DNA of 12,114 nucleotides from an uncultured Bacilli bacterium (lineage in GTDB: Bacteria > Bacillota_I > Bacilli_A > RF39 > UBA660). The stretch covers positions 1 to 12,114 of the forward strand of contig CAKOIB010000038.1 in the NCBI GenBank assembly GCA_934086255.1, given 5' to 3'. Positions 5,984-12,114 of the stretch are shown piece after piece. Both the position numbers and the translations under genes were made by a program. The notes beneath the pieces were generated by a model. That model saw only the letters and a list, made by a program, of their open reading frames with translations, did not search any database and was not told where the DNA came from. The first letter of the stretch is position 1. The number at the start of each line of letters is the position of its first letter.

Positions 5984-7553
5984 AGTAAGACAAATAAAAA
6001 TAGATGTTAAAAAATATAATTACGATCTTTTATATAACAAAGTTTTAAAAATACTAGGAGTTAAGTCTTCTGATATTATTAGTTTTAAGATTAATAAAAG
6101 ATCAATTGATGCAAGAGATAAATCCACAGTTTATTATATATTTGAAGTTTTAGTAGAATTATCATCTTATGATTCAATCAAATATTCAAATAACATTTTA
6201 CACTATGATGATGTTTCTTACTCTTTTTCTAATATAGGAACTTCAAAAATAAATAATAAAATTGTAGTAGTAGGATCAGGTCCATGTGGACTATTTTGTG
6301 CTTATAAGTTAGCACAATATGGATATAAACCTCTCATTATTGAAAGAGGAGAAAAAACATTTGATAGAGTATCATCAGTTGAGAATTTTTGGAATACTGG
6401 TGTTTTAATTAAAGAATCTAATGTCTTATTCGGTGAAGGAGGAGCGGGTACATTCTCTGATGGAAAACTTAATACTTTAGTAAAAGATAAAAGAAATCTT
6501 ATGAGTGAAGTATTTAAAATATTTGTAGAAAACAATGCCCCAGAAGAAATTACATATATAAAAAATCCTCATATTGGTACTGATTTACTTAGAAATGTAG
6601 TAGTTAATATGAGAAATAAAATAATAGAAATGGGTGGAGAGTTTAGATTCAGTACTAAGCTTACTGATATTAATATTTCATCTGATAAACTTAATAGTAT
6701 TACTGTTAATGATAATGAGGTTATACCTTGTTCCATTTTAGTTCTTGCAATCGGTCATAGTGCAACTGATACTATAAAAATGCTTTATAACAAAGGAATA
6801 AAAATGTCTAATAAACCATTTGCAGTAGGTCTTAGAGTAATGCATGATCAAGAACTAATCAATAAAAACCAGTACAAAGATTACTCATCATTTCTTGAAC
6901 CTGCATCTTATAAACTTACTCATGTAACTAAAGACAATCATGGAGTATATTCATTTTGTATGTGCCCTGGTGGATATGTAGTTAATTCCTCTTCTGAAGA
7001 TAATAGATTAGTTATAAATGGAATGAGTAATTACAAAAGAGATAGTGGTGTTGCTAACTCTGCAATTGTTGTAAGCGTTAGTGAAAAAGACTATGGTAAT
7101 AATTTATTTGATGGGTTAAAGTTTCAACAATCATTAGAAGAAAAAGCTTATAAATTAGGTAATGGTTCTATTCCAATCCAAAGATATATAGACTTTAAAA
7201 ATAATATTTATAAAGATAATTATAAAGTCAATGACTCTGTAATAAAAGGGTCCTATTCATATGCTAATTTAAGAAGTATATTTCCAGATTTTATAAACAA
7301 AAACTTTATATCAACAATGGAATACTTTAATAAAAAAATACCTGGTTTTTCTAATGACAATGTCCTTTTATTAGGAGTCGAATCACGTACTTCCTCATCA
7401 ATTAAAATGAATAGAGATGAAAACTACCAATCAAACATAAGAGGTATTTATCCAGCAGGTGAGGGATCAGGCCACTCTGGTGGAATTACTACCTCTGCAA
7501 TAGATGGCATTTTAGTATTCGAAGCCATTGCTAGTAAGTATAAACCATTGTAA
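5976..7553 (+). CDS. COG2509-type FAD-dependent dehydrogenase
   Basis: A 525-residue cytoplasmic flavoprotein of the uncharacterised 'FAD-dependent protein/dehydrogenase' family. Residues 1-90 form the small N-terminal domain usual in this family (MIKVRQIKIDV start, a K-R-S-I-D-A-R-D segment around 41-48). The FAD-binding Rossmann motif is G100-S-G-P-C-G105 with E123. GEGGAGTFSDGKL (153-165) and the C-terminal PAGEGSGHSGGITTSA stretch (from about 493) are hallmark sequences. The ATG start lies 8 bases inside the preceding flavoprotein gene, with AGGAGG in that gene's end as RBS. The pairing of two different flavoproteins suggests a shared redox step, but no substrate can be read from the sequence. 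ftsW follows after 39 bases. Confidence 0.9.
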   Translation: MIKVRQIKIDVKKYNYDLLYNKVLKILGVKSSDIISFKINKRSIDARDKSTVYYIFEVLVELSSYDSIKYSNNILHYDDVSYSFSNIGTSKINNKIVVVGSGPCGLFCAYKLAQYGYKPLIIERGEKTFDRVSSVENFWNTGVLIKESNVLFGEGGAGTFSDGKLNTLVKDKRNLMSEVFKIFVENNAPEEITYIKNPHIGTDLLRNVVVNMRNKIIEMGGEFRFSTKLTDINISSDKLNSITVNDNEVIPCSILVLAIGHSATDTIKMLYNKGIKMSNKPFAVGLRVMHDQELINKNQYKDYSSFLEPASYKLTHVTKDNHGVYSFCMCPGGYVVNSSSEDNRLVINGMSNYKRDSGVANSAIVVSVSEKDYGNNLFDGLKFQQSLEEKAYKLGNGSIPIQRYIDFKNNIYKDNYKVNDSVIKGSYSYANLRSIFPDFINKNFISTMEYFNKKIPGFSNDNVLLLGVESRTSSSIKMNRDENYQSNIRGIYPAGEGSGHSGGITTSAIDGILVFEAIASKYKPL

Positions 7554-7592
7554 TAATTTTTAGTTTTTAATATATAATTTTACTAGGTGATT

Positions 7593-8681
7593 ATGTTGCA
7601 AAAAAGATATAGAACATTGCTTTTTATAGCTAGTATTGCCTTAGTAATATTTGGAATAATAATGATATATTCATCTTCATATATATGGGCTGATTATAAG
7701 TTTAATGATAGTTTTAAATATGTTAAACAACAATTATTATTCTTTATACTTGGTATCTTTCTTATTTATTTTGTTACTAAGATTGATTATAAAGTTTATT
7801 ATAAAAAGGCAAATCTATTTTTAATTATTTGTCTTTTATTATTAATACTTGTCTTAATCCCAGGAATTGGAGTAGTAAGAAACGGTTCTCGTAGTTGGTT
7901 TGGAATAGGATCCTTTGGTATTCAACCCAGTGAAGCAGTAAAACTAGCAATGATTTTATGGGTATCAAAATATCTTAGTAATACCAACAAAGTATATAAA
8001 GGTATTAAACCCATACTTCCAGTTTTAATACTTGTTATGTTAGTATTTACTCTTATTATGCTACAACCTGACTTTGGTACTGGGGTAATTCTTGTTATAT
8101 CTATTGTATCTTTACTTTTTGTTGCAGGAGTCAATATGAAGTATTTTTATATTCTTTTTGCAATCGGAGTAGTAGGCTCAATAGGACTAATTATAATTGC
8201 ACCTTATAGAATGTCTAGAATTACATCTTTTTTAAATCCCTGGAAAGATCCATTAGGAAGTGGTTTTCAAATAATACAAAGCTTATATGCAATTGGTCCA
8301 GGTGGACTTTTAGGATTTGGTTTTTTAAACTCTAGACAAAAACATTTTTATCTACCAGAACCACAAACTGATTTTATATTTTCTATTATTTGTGAAGAGT
8401 TTGGATTAATTGGTGCTTTTTTTGTAATACTTATGTTTTTTATAATTGCATACTGTGGTATAAAACTAGCTTTAAATGAAGATAATTTATTTAAAAAATA
8501 CTTAATATTTGGTCTTACTTTTCAAATAATATTTCAAGCAATACTAAATCTTTGCGTAGTAGTGGGGCTAATTCCTGTCACTGGAGTAACCTTACCATTC
8601 CTATCTTATGGTGGATCTAGTTTACTTATTAGCATGTTAAGTATTGGACTTATTTTAAGTACTAGCAAAAAAGGCAATTAA
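7593..8681 (+). CDS. ftsW: SEDS-family peptidoglycan polymerase, FtsW/SpoVE type
   Basis: A 362-residue multi-pass membrane protein that polymerises lipid II into glycan strands at the division septum, normally with a class B PBP. I chose ATG at 7593, correctly spaced from AGGTGATT; a GTG at 7587 lies inside that RBS. SEDS landmarks in order: R100-S-W-F with GIQPSE (109-114); QPDFGTG (158-164); LPEPQTDFIF (254-263), whose D260 aligns with the aspartate essential in RodA and FtsW; and IPVTGVTLPFLSYGGSS near the end. The LPEPQTDFIF and LPFLSYGGSS wording is closer to FtsW/SpoVE than to RodA. No class B PBP lies next to it. It is probably cotranscribed with the flavoproteins. TTGTAA (7548-7553) and TATATA (7571-7576), 17 bases apart, could be a weak extra promoter, but the start site would fall almost on the RBS. 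Confidence 0.9.
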   Translation: MLQKRYRTLLFIASIALVIFGIIMIYSSSYIWADYKFNDSFKYVKQQLLFFILGIFLIYFVTKIDYKVYYKKANLFLIICLLLLILVLIPGIGVVRNGSRSWFGIGSFGIQPSEAVKLAMILWVSKYLSNTNKVYKGIKPILPVLILVMLVFTLIMLQPDFGTGVILVISIVSLLFVAGVNMKYFYILFAIGVVGSIGLIIIAPYRMSRITSFLNPWKDPLGSGFQIIQSLYAIGPGGLLGFGFLNSRQKHFYLPEPQTDFIFSIICEEFGLIGAFFVILMFFIIAYCGIKLALNEDNLFKKYLIFGLTFQIIFQAILNLCVVVGLIPVTGVTLPFLSYGGSSLLISMLSIGLILSTSKKGN

Positions 8682-8707
8682 AAAATAGGGCATTATTGTC
8701 CTATTTT
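8682..8707. terminator. bidirectional terminator between ftsW and the convergent gene
   Basis: AAAATAGGG (8682-8690) pairs with TCCTATTTT (8699-8707) around an 8-base loop; the top pair is G.U on the plus strand. T-rich flanks lie on both sides, better on the minus strand, where TTTTTT follows. It lies between the ftsW stop (8681) and runs into the stop codon of the minus-strand gene (8701-8703), so it serves both. Confidence 0.8.
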
Positions 8708-9858
8708 ACTATTGATCTAATCTTTTCTACTTTATCTTTTAAACTATTATTTTCTTCCTCAAGCATTTGATTCCTATCAATTAATTCTTTATTATTATCA
8801 TCCAATTTTTTTATTAAACTATCTTTTTTTTCTATCTCATCTTTAAGAGATTTAAGACTTGTTATTAACTCTGTATATGATAAAGTATTTTTATCATCAG
8901 TATTTTCCTTTAATAAAGAATCATTATGAGTACCAATAAGATTTATTAAATAATTAGGTATATCACCATACTTTTTACTCAACTCTATTGCATCAATTAT
9001 ATCATTAAAACCAATTTTCTCTGTTATTTCTTTTACTATTTCTATTGCTTTATTTTTATCTTCATAAAGATTTTGAACCTTATTTATGTAGAATATACAA
9101 TCATCACTAACATTAACAACAGACTTATACTCATCAGCATATCTTTTAATAGTTTTAATCTTACTTATTCTTTGATTTGTATCATAAAAATACTTACTTT
9201 GGGATATATTACCATACTCATCAAACCAATTTTTTATAAGAAATTGAGCAATAGTAATAGTTTGTCCTTTTAGTACTTGATTAAAAAACTTTCTATATTC
9301 CTCAGAATACTCCTCAAAATGCATATTAGTCATTGGTTGATAAAGACCATTTTTATTACGCTTTAAACCAACAATACTTATTTTATCCTTGTTTAATTTA
9401 TCTTTAATAGCAATATAATAATCCCCATCAAGTTTATCCTCACCAGTTACATATGATTTTTCACTTTCATACTTAACTATAAACTCGATGTTAAAAACAT
9501 TTAAACTACATACATTTTTAAAACTTTCTAATTTTTTCTTAATATGTTTTGAAAATACTTGATCTTCTTTTATATAACCATCTTTCATACGTGATAATAA
9601 GAAGTTTGGACTTTCTAAAAGATCATTAAGAATCGATACAGAACCTCCGACATAATGACCAGTACTTCTTAAAAAGTCTATGTTTATTCCAAGTAAATGA
9701 GGCAAAGATCTGTCTCCGAAATCTATTTCAATTTTATCACTATTACTTAAAAATAATTTGTATCTTGTACTTGACATATTATTATCAAAATACCAATTCA
9801 GACAGTTTTCAATATTATCTAGTATATCTAAATACTCATTACTATCAATTCTACTCAT
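8701..9858 (-). CDS. PBECR4-like nuclease-domain protein with C-terminal coiled coil (putative)
   Basis: A 385-residue soluble protein, not recognised with certainty. ATG at 9858 sits 6-7 bases after a strong AGGGGGAG RBS. Residues 30-190 resemble the PBECR4 group of phage-associated BECR-fold nucleases: a strand pair (YKLFLSNSDKIEIDFG) leading to the 'PHLLGI' motif (53-58, H54), a helical segment, a later strand pair (DYYIAIKDK, KISIVGLKRN) and LYQPMTNMHF (172-181). Residues 215-310 are mixed alpha/beta; about 325-385 is a long heptad-rich coiled coil (LKDEIEKKDSLIKKL...), suggesting oligomer or partner binding. No signal or membrane segment. It is a single-gene unit: consensus promoter upstream, bidirectional terminator downstream, no antitoxin-like neighbour. 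RNase or toxin activity is inference from remembered motif similarity; a plain structural role cannot be excluded. Confidence 0.6.
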   Translation of the reverse strand: MSRIDSNEYLDILDNIENCLNWYFDNNMSSTRYKLFLSNSDKIEIDFGDRSLPHLLGINIDFLRSTGHYVGGSVSILNDLLESPNFLLSRMKDGYIKEDQVFSKHIKKKLESFKNVCSLNVFNIEFIVKYESEKSYVTGEDKLDGDYYIAIKDKLNKDKISIVGLKRNKNGLYQPMTNMHFEEYSEEYRKFFNQVLKGQTITIAQFLIKNWFDEYGNISQSKYFYDTNQRISKIKTIKRYADEYKSVVNVSDDCIFYINKVQNLYEDKNKAIEIVKEITEKIGFNDIIDAIELSKKYGDIPNYLINLIGTHNDSLLKENTDDKNTLSYTELITSLKSLKDEIEKKDSLIKKLDDNNKELIDRNQMLEEENNSLKDKVEKIRSIVK

Positions 9859-9884
9859 ATAATACTCCCCCTTAAACAGTGCGT

Positions 9885-9913
9885 ATTATATCATATTTTT
9901 AACAAAATGTCAA
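9885..9913 (-). promoter_or_regulatory. consensus promoter of the 8701-9858 gene
   Basis: On the minus strand: perfect TTGACA (9908-9913), 17-base spacer, perfect TATAAT (9885-9890) with an extended TGA just upstream. The start would be near 9878, giving a leader of about 20 bases that contains the AGGGGGAG RBS. It is among the strongest-looking promoters in the window. Confidence 0.85.
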
Positions 9914-9919
9914 AATGTG

Positions 9920-9948
9920 TAGACAAAACACTATTTTTTTATTATACT
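9920..9948 (+). promoter_or_regulatory. divergent promoter of the DUF5684-type gene
   Basis: TAGACA (9920-9925, one base from TTGACA), a 17-base spacer and TATACT (9943-9948). The start would be near 9955, just ahead of the GGGAGTGAT RBS. Its -35 box is six bases from the -35 box of the minus-strand promoter, so the two could interfere or be co-regulated. The T-rich spacer (9933-9940) may bend the DNA. Confidence 0.65.
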
Positions 9949-9968
9949 TTATAATAGGGAGTGATAAT

Positions 9969-10766
9969 ATGGAATATAATTATGGATACGATCCTAGTTT
10001 AGCAGTAGGGAATTCTCCTACCGCAGTTTTAAGTAGTGTGATTTTAATAATTTATTTAATTAGTATTATTGGAACAATTGTTAGTATAATTGCAATGTGG
10101 AAGATATATACTAAAGCTGGTAAACCAGGTTGGGCTTCGATTATTCCAATCTATAATATTGTAGTATTATTTGAAATAGTAGAGTTAGAATGGTGGCATG
10201 TTTTAATTGCTATATTTGTACCTTTTGCAGCATTTATTTATGTATTTGTAGTCAATATAAAACTTGCTAAAGTTTTTGGTAAGGGAGTAGGTTTTACAAT
10301 TTTACTTCTTTTATGTCCCTTTATTGGACAATTAATACTAGCCTTTGGAGATGCAGTTTATAATAGTAAAATTGATTATATAGTCAATAATATGGGAATG
10401 AATTATCAAAATAATATGAATAATATGAATAATAGTAAAGATTATAGTACAATGAATATTAATAATAATGATCATTATTATAATGCTGAACTTGATCATA
10501 TGAGTCAAAAGCAAATTAATGAAATGGTTAAAAATAATATGCAAATAGAACAAAATAATAATCAAAATAATACACTAAATAACAATCAAAATAATACACT
10601 AAATAACAATCAATTTAATACAAACGAACAAATAAATGAACAAAATATTATTCAACAAGAACAAGTATTAGATAATCAAATTGGAACAAAACCTTGTCCA
10701 GTTTGTGGTAGTAATCAAGTTGCTACTGCTAGAGAGTGCTCTATATGTGCTCATAAGTTTATGTAA
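9969..10766 (+). CDS. DUF5684-type membrane protein with Asn/Gln-rich linker and C-terminal zinc ribbon
   Basis: A 265-residue protein of unknown function. I chose ATG at 9969 behind GGGAGTGAT; codons upstream in frame (from 9915) fall in the promoter. About residues 19-130 form the DUF5684-like membrane region: helices at about 19-45, 56-72, 76-98 and 107-127, with the family wording KAGKPGWASIIPIYNIVVL between helices 1 and 2 and KVFGKGVGF before the last. Residues 140-238 are a low-complexity Asn/Gln/Met linker including two copies of an 8-residue repeat. The C-terminus is a zinc ribbon: C243-x2-C246G and C257-x2-C260. The zinc ribbon presumably lies in the cytoplasm. The carboxypeptidase gene follows after 35 bases with no terminator, so the two are probably cotranscribed and the protein may be tied to envelope work; that is inference. 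Confidence 0.8.
   Translation: MEYNYGYDPSLAVGNSPTAVLSSVILIIYLISIIGTIVSIIAMWKIYTKAGKPGWASIIPIYNIVVLFEIVELEWWHVLIAIFVPFAAFIYVFVVNIKLAKVFGKGVGFTILLLLCPFIGQLILAFGDAVYNSKIDYIVNNMGMNYQNNMNNMNNSKDYSTMNINNNDHYYNAELDHMSQKQINEMVKNNMQIEQNNNQNNTLNNNQNNTLNNNQFNTNEQINEQNIIQQEQVLDNQIGTKPCPVCGSNQVATARECSICAHKFM
10561..10613 (+). repeat. 24-bp tandem repeat inside the Asn-rich linker
   Basis: Two identical 24-base copies (10561-10584 and 10585-10608) followed by the first 5 bases of a third. Being a multiple of three, each adds eight residues (Asn/Gln/Thr/Leu) without shifting the frame. The exact identity suggests recent slippage or duplication and possible length variation between strains. It is coding sequence, not a CRISPR array. 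Confidence 0.9.
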
Positions 10767-10801
10767 TTATAAGAATAAAAAGTTTTTAAAGGGTGATACT
10801 A

Positions 10802-12031
10802 GTGAAAAAAGTTTTATTTATAATATTAAGTTTTTTTCTTTTACTAATAGTAGTCCCTGTTGATGCTCTTAGTACTAATAGTAAGAATATTGTTTTATAT
10901 AATTTAGATACTAATGAAAAAGTATTTGGTTATAAAGACACAGAAAAAGTAAGCATTGCCTCACTTACTAAGATTATGACAGCAATTGTAGCTCTTGAAA
11001 ATATTGATGATTTAAATAAAGAAGTTACTATAACTAGTGATATGTTAAAAGGTTTAAAAGAAAAAGATGCTTATGTTGTAGGTCTTAAAGTAGGACAAAA
11101 AGTATCTTATATTGATTTAATCTATGCTTGTGTTATATCAAGCGGAGCAGATGCCACCAACGCAATTGCAATGTCTATTTCTGGTGGTTTAGAAAGATTT
11201 GTTTCTTTAATGAATGACAAAGCAAAAGAACTTGGATTAAGTAATACTTCTTTTTCAAATCCAATTGGTTTTGATGATAGTAATAATTATAGTAGTGTTG
11301 ATGAAGTTTCTAAAATACTTATTTATGCTTTGAAAAATGAAACTTTTAAAACTATTTTTACCACTGATTCACATGAGTTTAAAGACAAGTCCTTAACTGT
11401 TAAAAGTTCCATGAGAGAATCTGCTAAGCATGCTAATATTGATACTTCAATGATTATTGGTGCTAAGACAGGGTATGAGACTAATGCTGGAAGGTGTTTG
11501 GCTTCTATCGCATATGATAAGAAAAATGATATAAATTATTTACTTGTTACAACTGGAGCAGATGATGATCATAATAAGATGTATAATATAAAAGATGCTT
11601 ATGAATTATATACTTATTTTTTTAATAATTATAGTTATCATACTTTAGTAGAAAAAAATAGTGAGATTATAAAGATTTCTACTAGGTATTTAAAGGATGA
11701 TTTTATTAGTTTTAAGGCTAATGAAGAAATAAAACTTCTTTATAATAATAATGATTTTAATAAAAATAATATTAAGTTATCTTATACAGGTATGAAACAA
11801 GTTAAACCTTTTACTAAAAAAGGCAAAACACTAGGGGTTTTAGATGTTTATTATAAAGATAAACTTATTAAAAGTATTGATATTGTTTTAGAAAATAAAC
11901 CTGGTATTGATATAGTTAAAGTAATAAGAGGGGAATGGTTTACAATACTTAGTGTTCTTATATTTGTATTTTCTTTAATAGTATTTATATTTACTTTAAA
12001 AAAGTTTTTAAAAGTTTTCAGAAGATATTAA
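10802..12031 (+). CDS. serine-type D-Ala-D-Ala carboxypeptidase (DacA/DacF, peptidase S11 family)
   Basis: An exported, membrane-anchored low-molecular-mass penicillin-binding protein that trims the terminal D-Ala from peptidoglycan stem peptides. I chose GTG at 10802, spaced well from GGGTGAT; the GTG at 10793 lies within that RBS. This gives 409 residues. Residues 1-22 are a signal peptide (VKK, a hydrophobic core, likely cleavage near V-D-A). The active-site SxxK is S54-L-T-K57 and the KTG triad is K222-T-G224. At the SxN position the protein has S114-G-A116 instead of S-G-N, with N120 four residues on. A PBP5-type C-terminal domain spans about 260-365, and the end is a transmembrane helix (about 378-400) with a basic tail. 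A terminator follows at once. It is likely cotranscribed with the DUF5684-type gene. Confidence 0.9.
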   Translation: MKKVLFIILSFFLLLIVVPVDALSTNSKNIVLYNLDTNEKVFGYKDTEKVSIASLTKIMTAIVALENIDDLNKEVTITSDMLKGLKEKDAYVVGLKVGQKVSYIDLIYACVISSGADATNAIAMSISGGLERFVSLMNDKAKELGLSNTSFSNPIGFDDSNNYSSVDEVSKILIYALKNETFKTIFTTDSHEFKDKSLTVKSSMRESAKHANIDTSMIIGAKTGYETNAGRCLASIAYDKKNDINYLLVTTGADDDHNKMYNIKDAYELYTYFFNNYSYHTLVEKNSEIIKISTRYLKDDFISFKANEEIKLLYNNNDFNKNNIKLSYTGMKQVKPFTKKGKTLGVLDVYYKDKLIKSIDIVLENKPGIDIVKVIRGEWFTILSVLIFVFSLIVFIFTLKKFLKVFRRY

Positions 12032-12032
12032 T

Positions 12033-12056
12033 ACGGTTTTGATAGAACCGTTTTTT
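12033..12056 (+). terminator. rho-independent terminator after the carboxypeptidase gene
   Basis: ACGGTT (12033-12038) pairs with AACCGT (12046-12051) around a 7-base loop, followed directly by a T run (12051-12056). It begins two bases after the stop codon. Confidence 0.88.
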
Positions 12057-12103
12057 AATTAATTAAAAATATATAAAAAATTATAGCAAAAATTGCATAA
12101 AAA

Positions 12104-12112
12104 TGGTATACT
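12104..12112 (+). promoter_or_regulatory. possible extended -10 promoter leading out of the window
   Basis: TGG-TATACT matches an extended -10 element, in the A-rich tract after the last terminator. No good -35 box is found at the right distance (TAGCAA at 12084-12089 is poor). It would drive a gene beyond the right edge. Confidence 0.35.
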
Positions 12113-12114
12113 AC

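Noticed and set aside
9915..9968. A longer form of the DUF5684-type protein starting at 9915.
   Set aside because: This stretch holds the plus-strand promoter; ATG at 9969 has a proper RBS.
10561..10613. Direct repeats that might suggest a CRISPR array.
   Set aside because: The copies are contiguous with no spacers and lie in frame inside a gene.
10681..10863. A short plus-strand frame overlapping the zinc ribbon and the start of the carboxypeptidase gene.
   Set aside because: It is out of frame with both supported genes and overlaps the zinc ribbon codons and the signal peptide.
1..12114. Use of TGA as tryptophan (Mollicute code).
   Set aside because: The recognised genes are full length using TGG for Trp and need no TGA read-through; the wall synthesis genes also argue against a wall-less Mollicute.

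Overview
The window is a strongly AT-rich, densely packed bacterial segment. The gene set points to a low-GC Gram-positive (Firmicutes/Bacillota) organism with a cell wall: a T-box-controlled pheST operon, an FtsW/SpoVE-type SEDS protein, a D-Ala-D-Ala carboxypeptidase, Bacillus-like ribosome binding sites (AGGTGATT, GGAGGTG) and sigma-A-type promoters. Tryptophan is read from TGG, the genes are full length, and stops are TAA or TAG, so nothing suggests the Mycoplasma code. The AT-rich style and the neighbourhood resemble uncultivated gut Bacilli (RF39/Erysipelotrichia-like lineages), but that placement is inference.

Layout, left to right. Bases 1-180 are the 3' end of a membrane-anchored protein gene. 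Bases 187-407 hold a promoter and a tRNA-Phe-sensing T-box leader (specifier TTC), then pheS and pheT, overlapping by one base and closed by a terminator that uses the pheT stop codon in its loop. Bases 3943-4464 encode a free-standing 173-residue protein resembling the CdiA/phage-type C-terminal nuclease domains. The 310-base gap after it is not empty. On the minus strand it carries two very similar consensus promoters (TTGACA-18-TATAAT), a 40-nt hairpin held together by G.U pairs, a 9-bp inverted repeat, and a strong minus-strand terminator overlapping the 3' end of the nuclease-like gene. I read this as one or two small RNA genes.

A plus-strand promoter back-to-back with the second minus-strand promoter then drives an operon of two flavoproteins (HI0933/BaiN-like and COG2509-like, overlapping by 8 bases), followed closely by ftsW. 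A bidirectional terminator separates ftsW from a convergent minus-strand gene (8701-9858), a 385-residue protein with a PBECR4-like N-terminal region and a C-terminal coiled coil. That gene shares a divergent promoter region with a DUF5684-type membrane protein carrying an Asn/Gln-rich linker and a zinc ribbon. Downstream, probably in the same transcript, lies a DacA/DacF-family D-Ala-D-Ala carboxypeptidase, ended by a terminator. A possible promoter leads out of the window.

Functionally, the window mixes translation (PheST), wall synthesis and maturation (FtsW-like, carboxypeptidase) and flavin redox enzymes with two toxin-type nuclease candidates set between housekeeping operons. The most interesting part is the nuclease-like gene with the adjacent convergent small-RNA locus (3943-4712).
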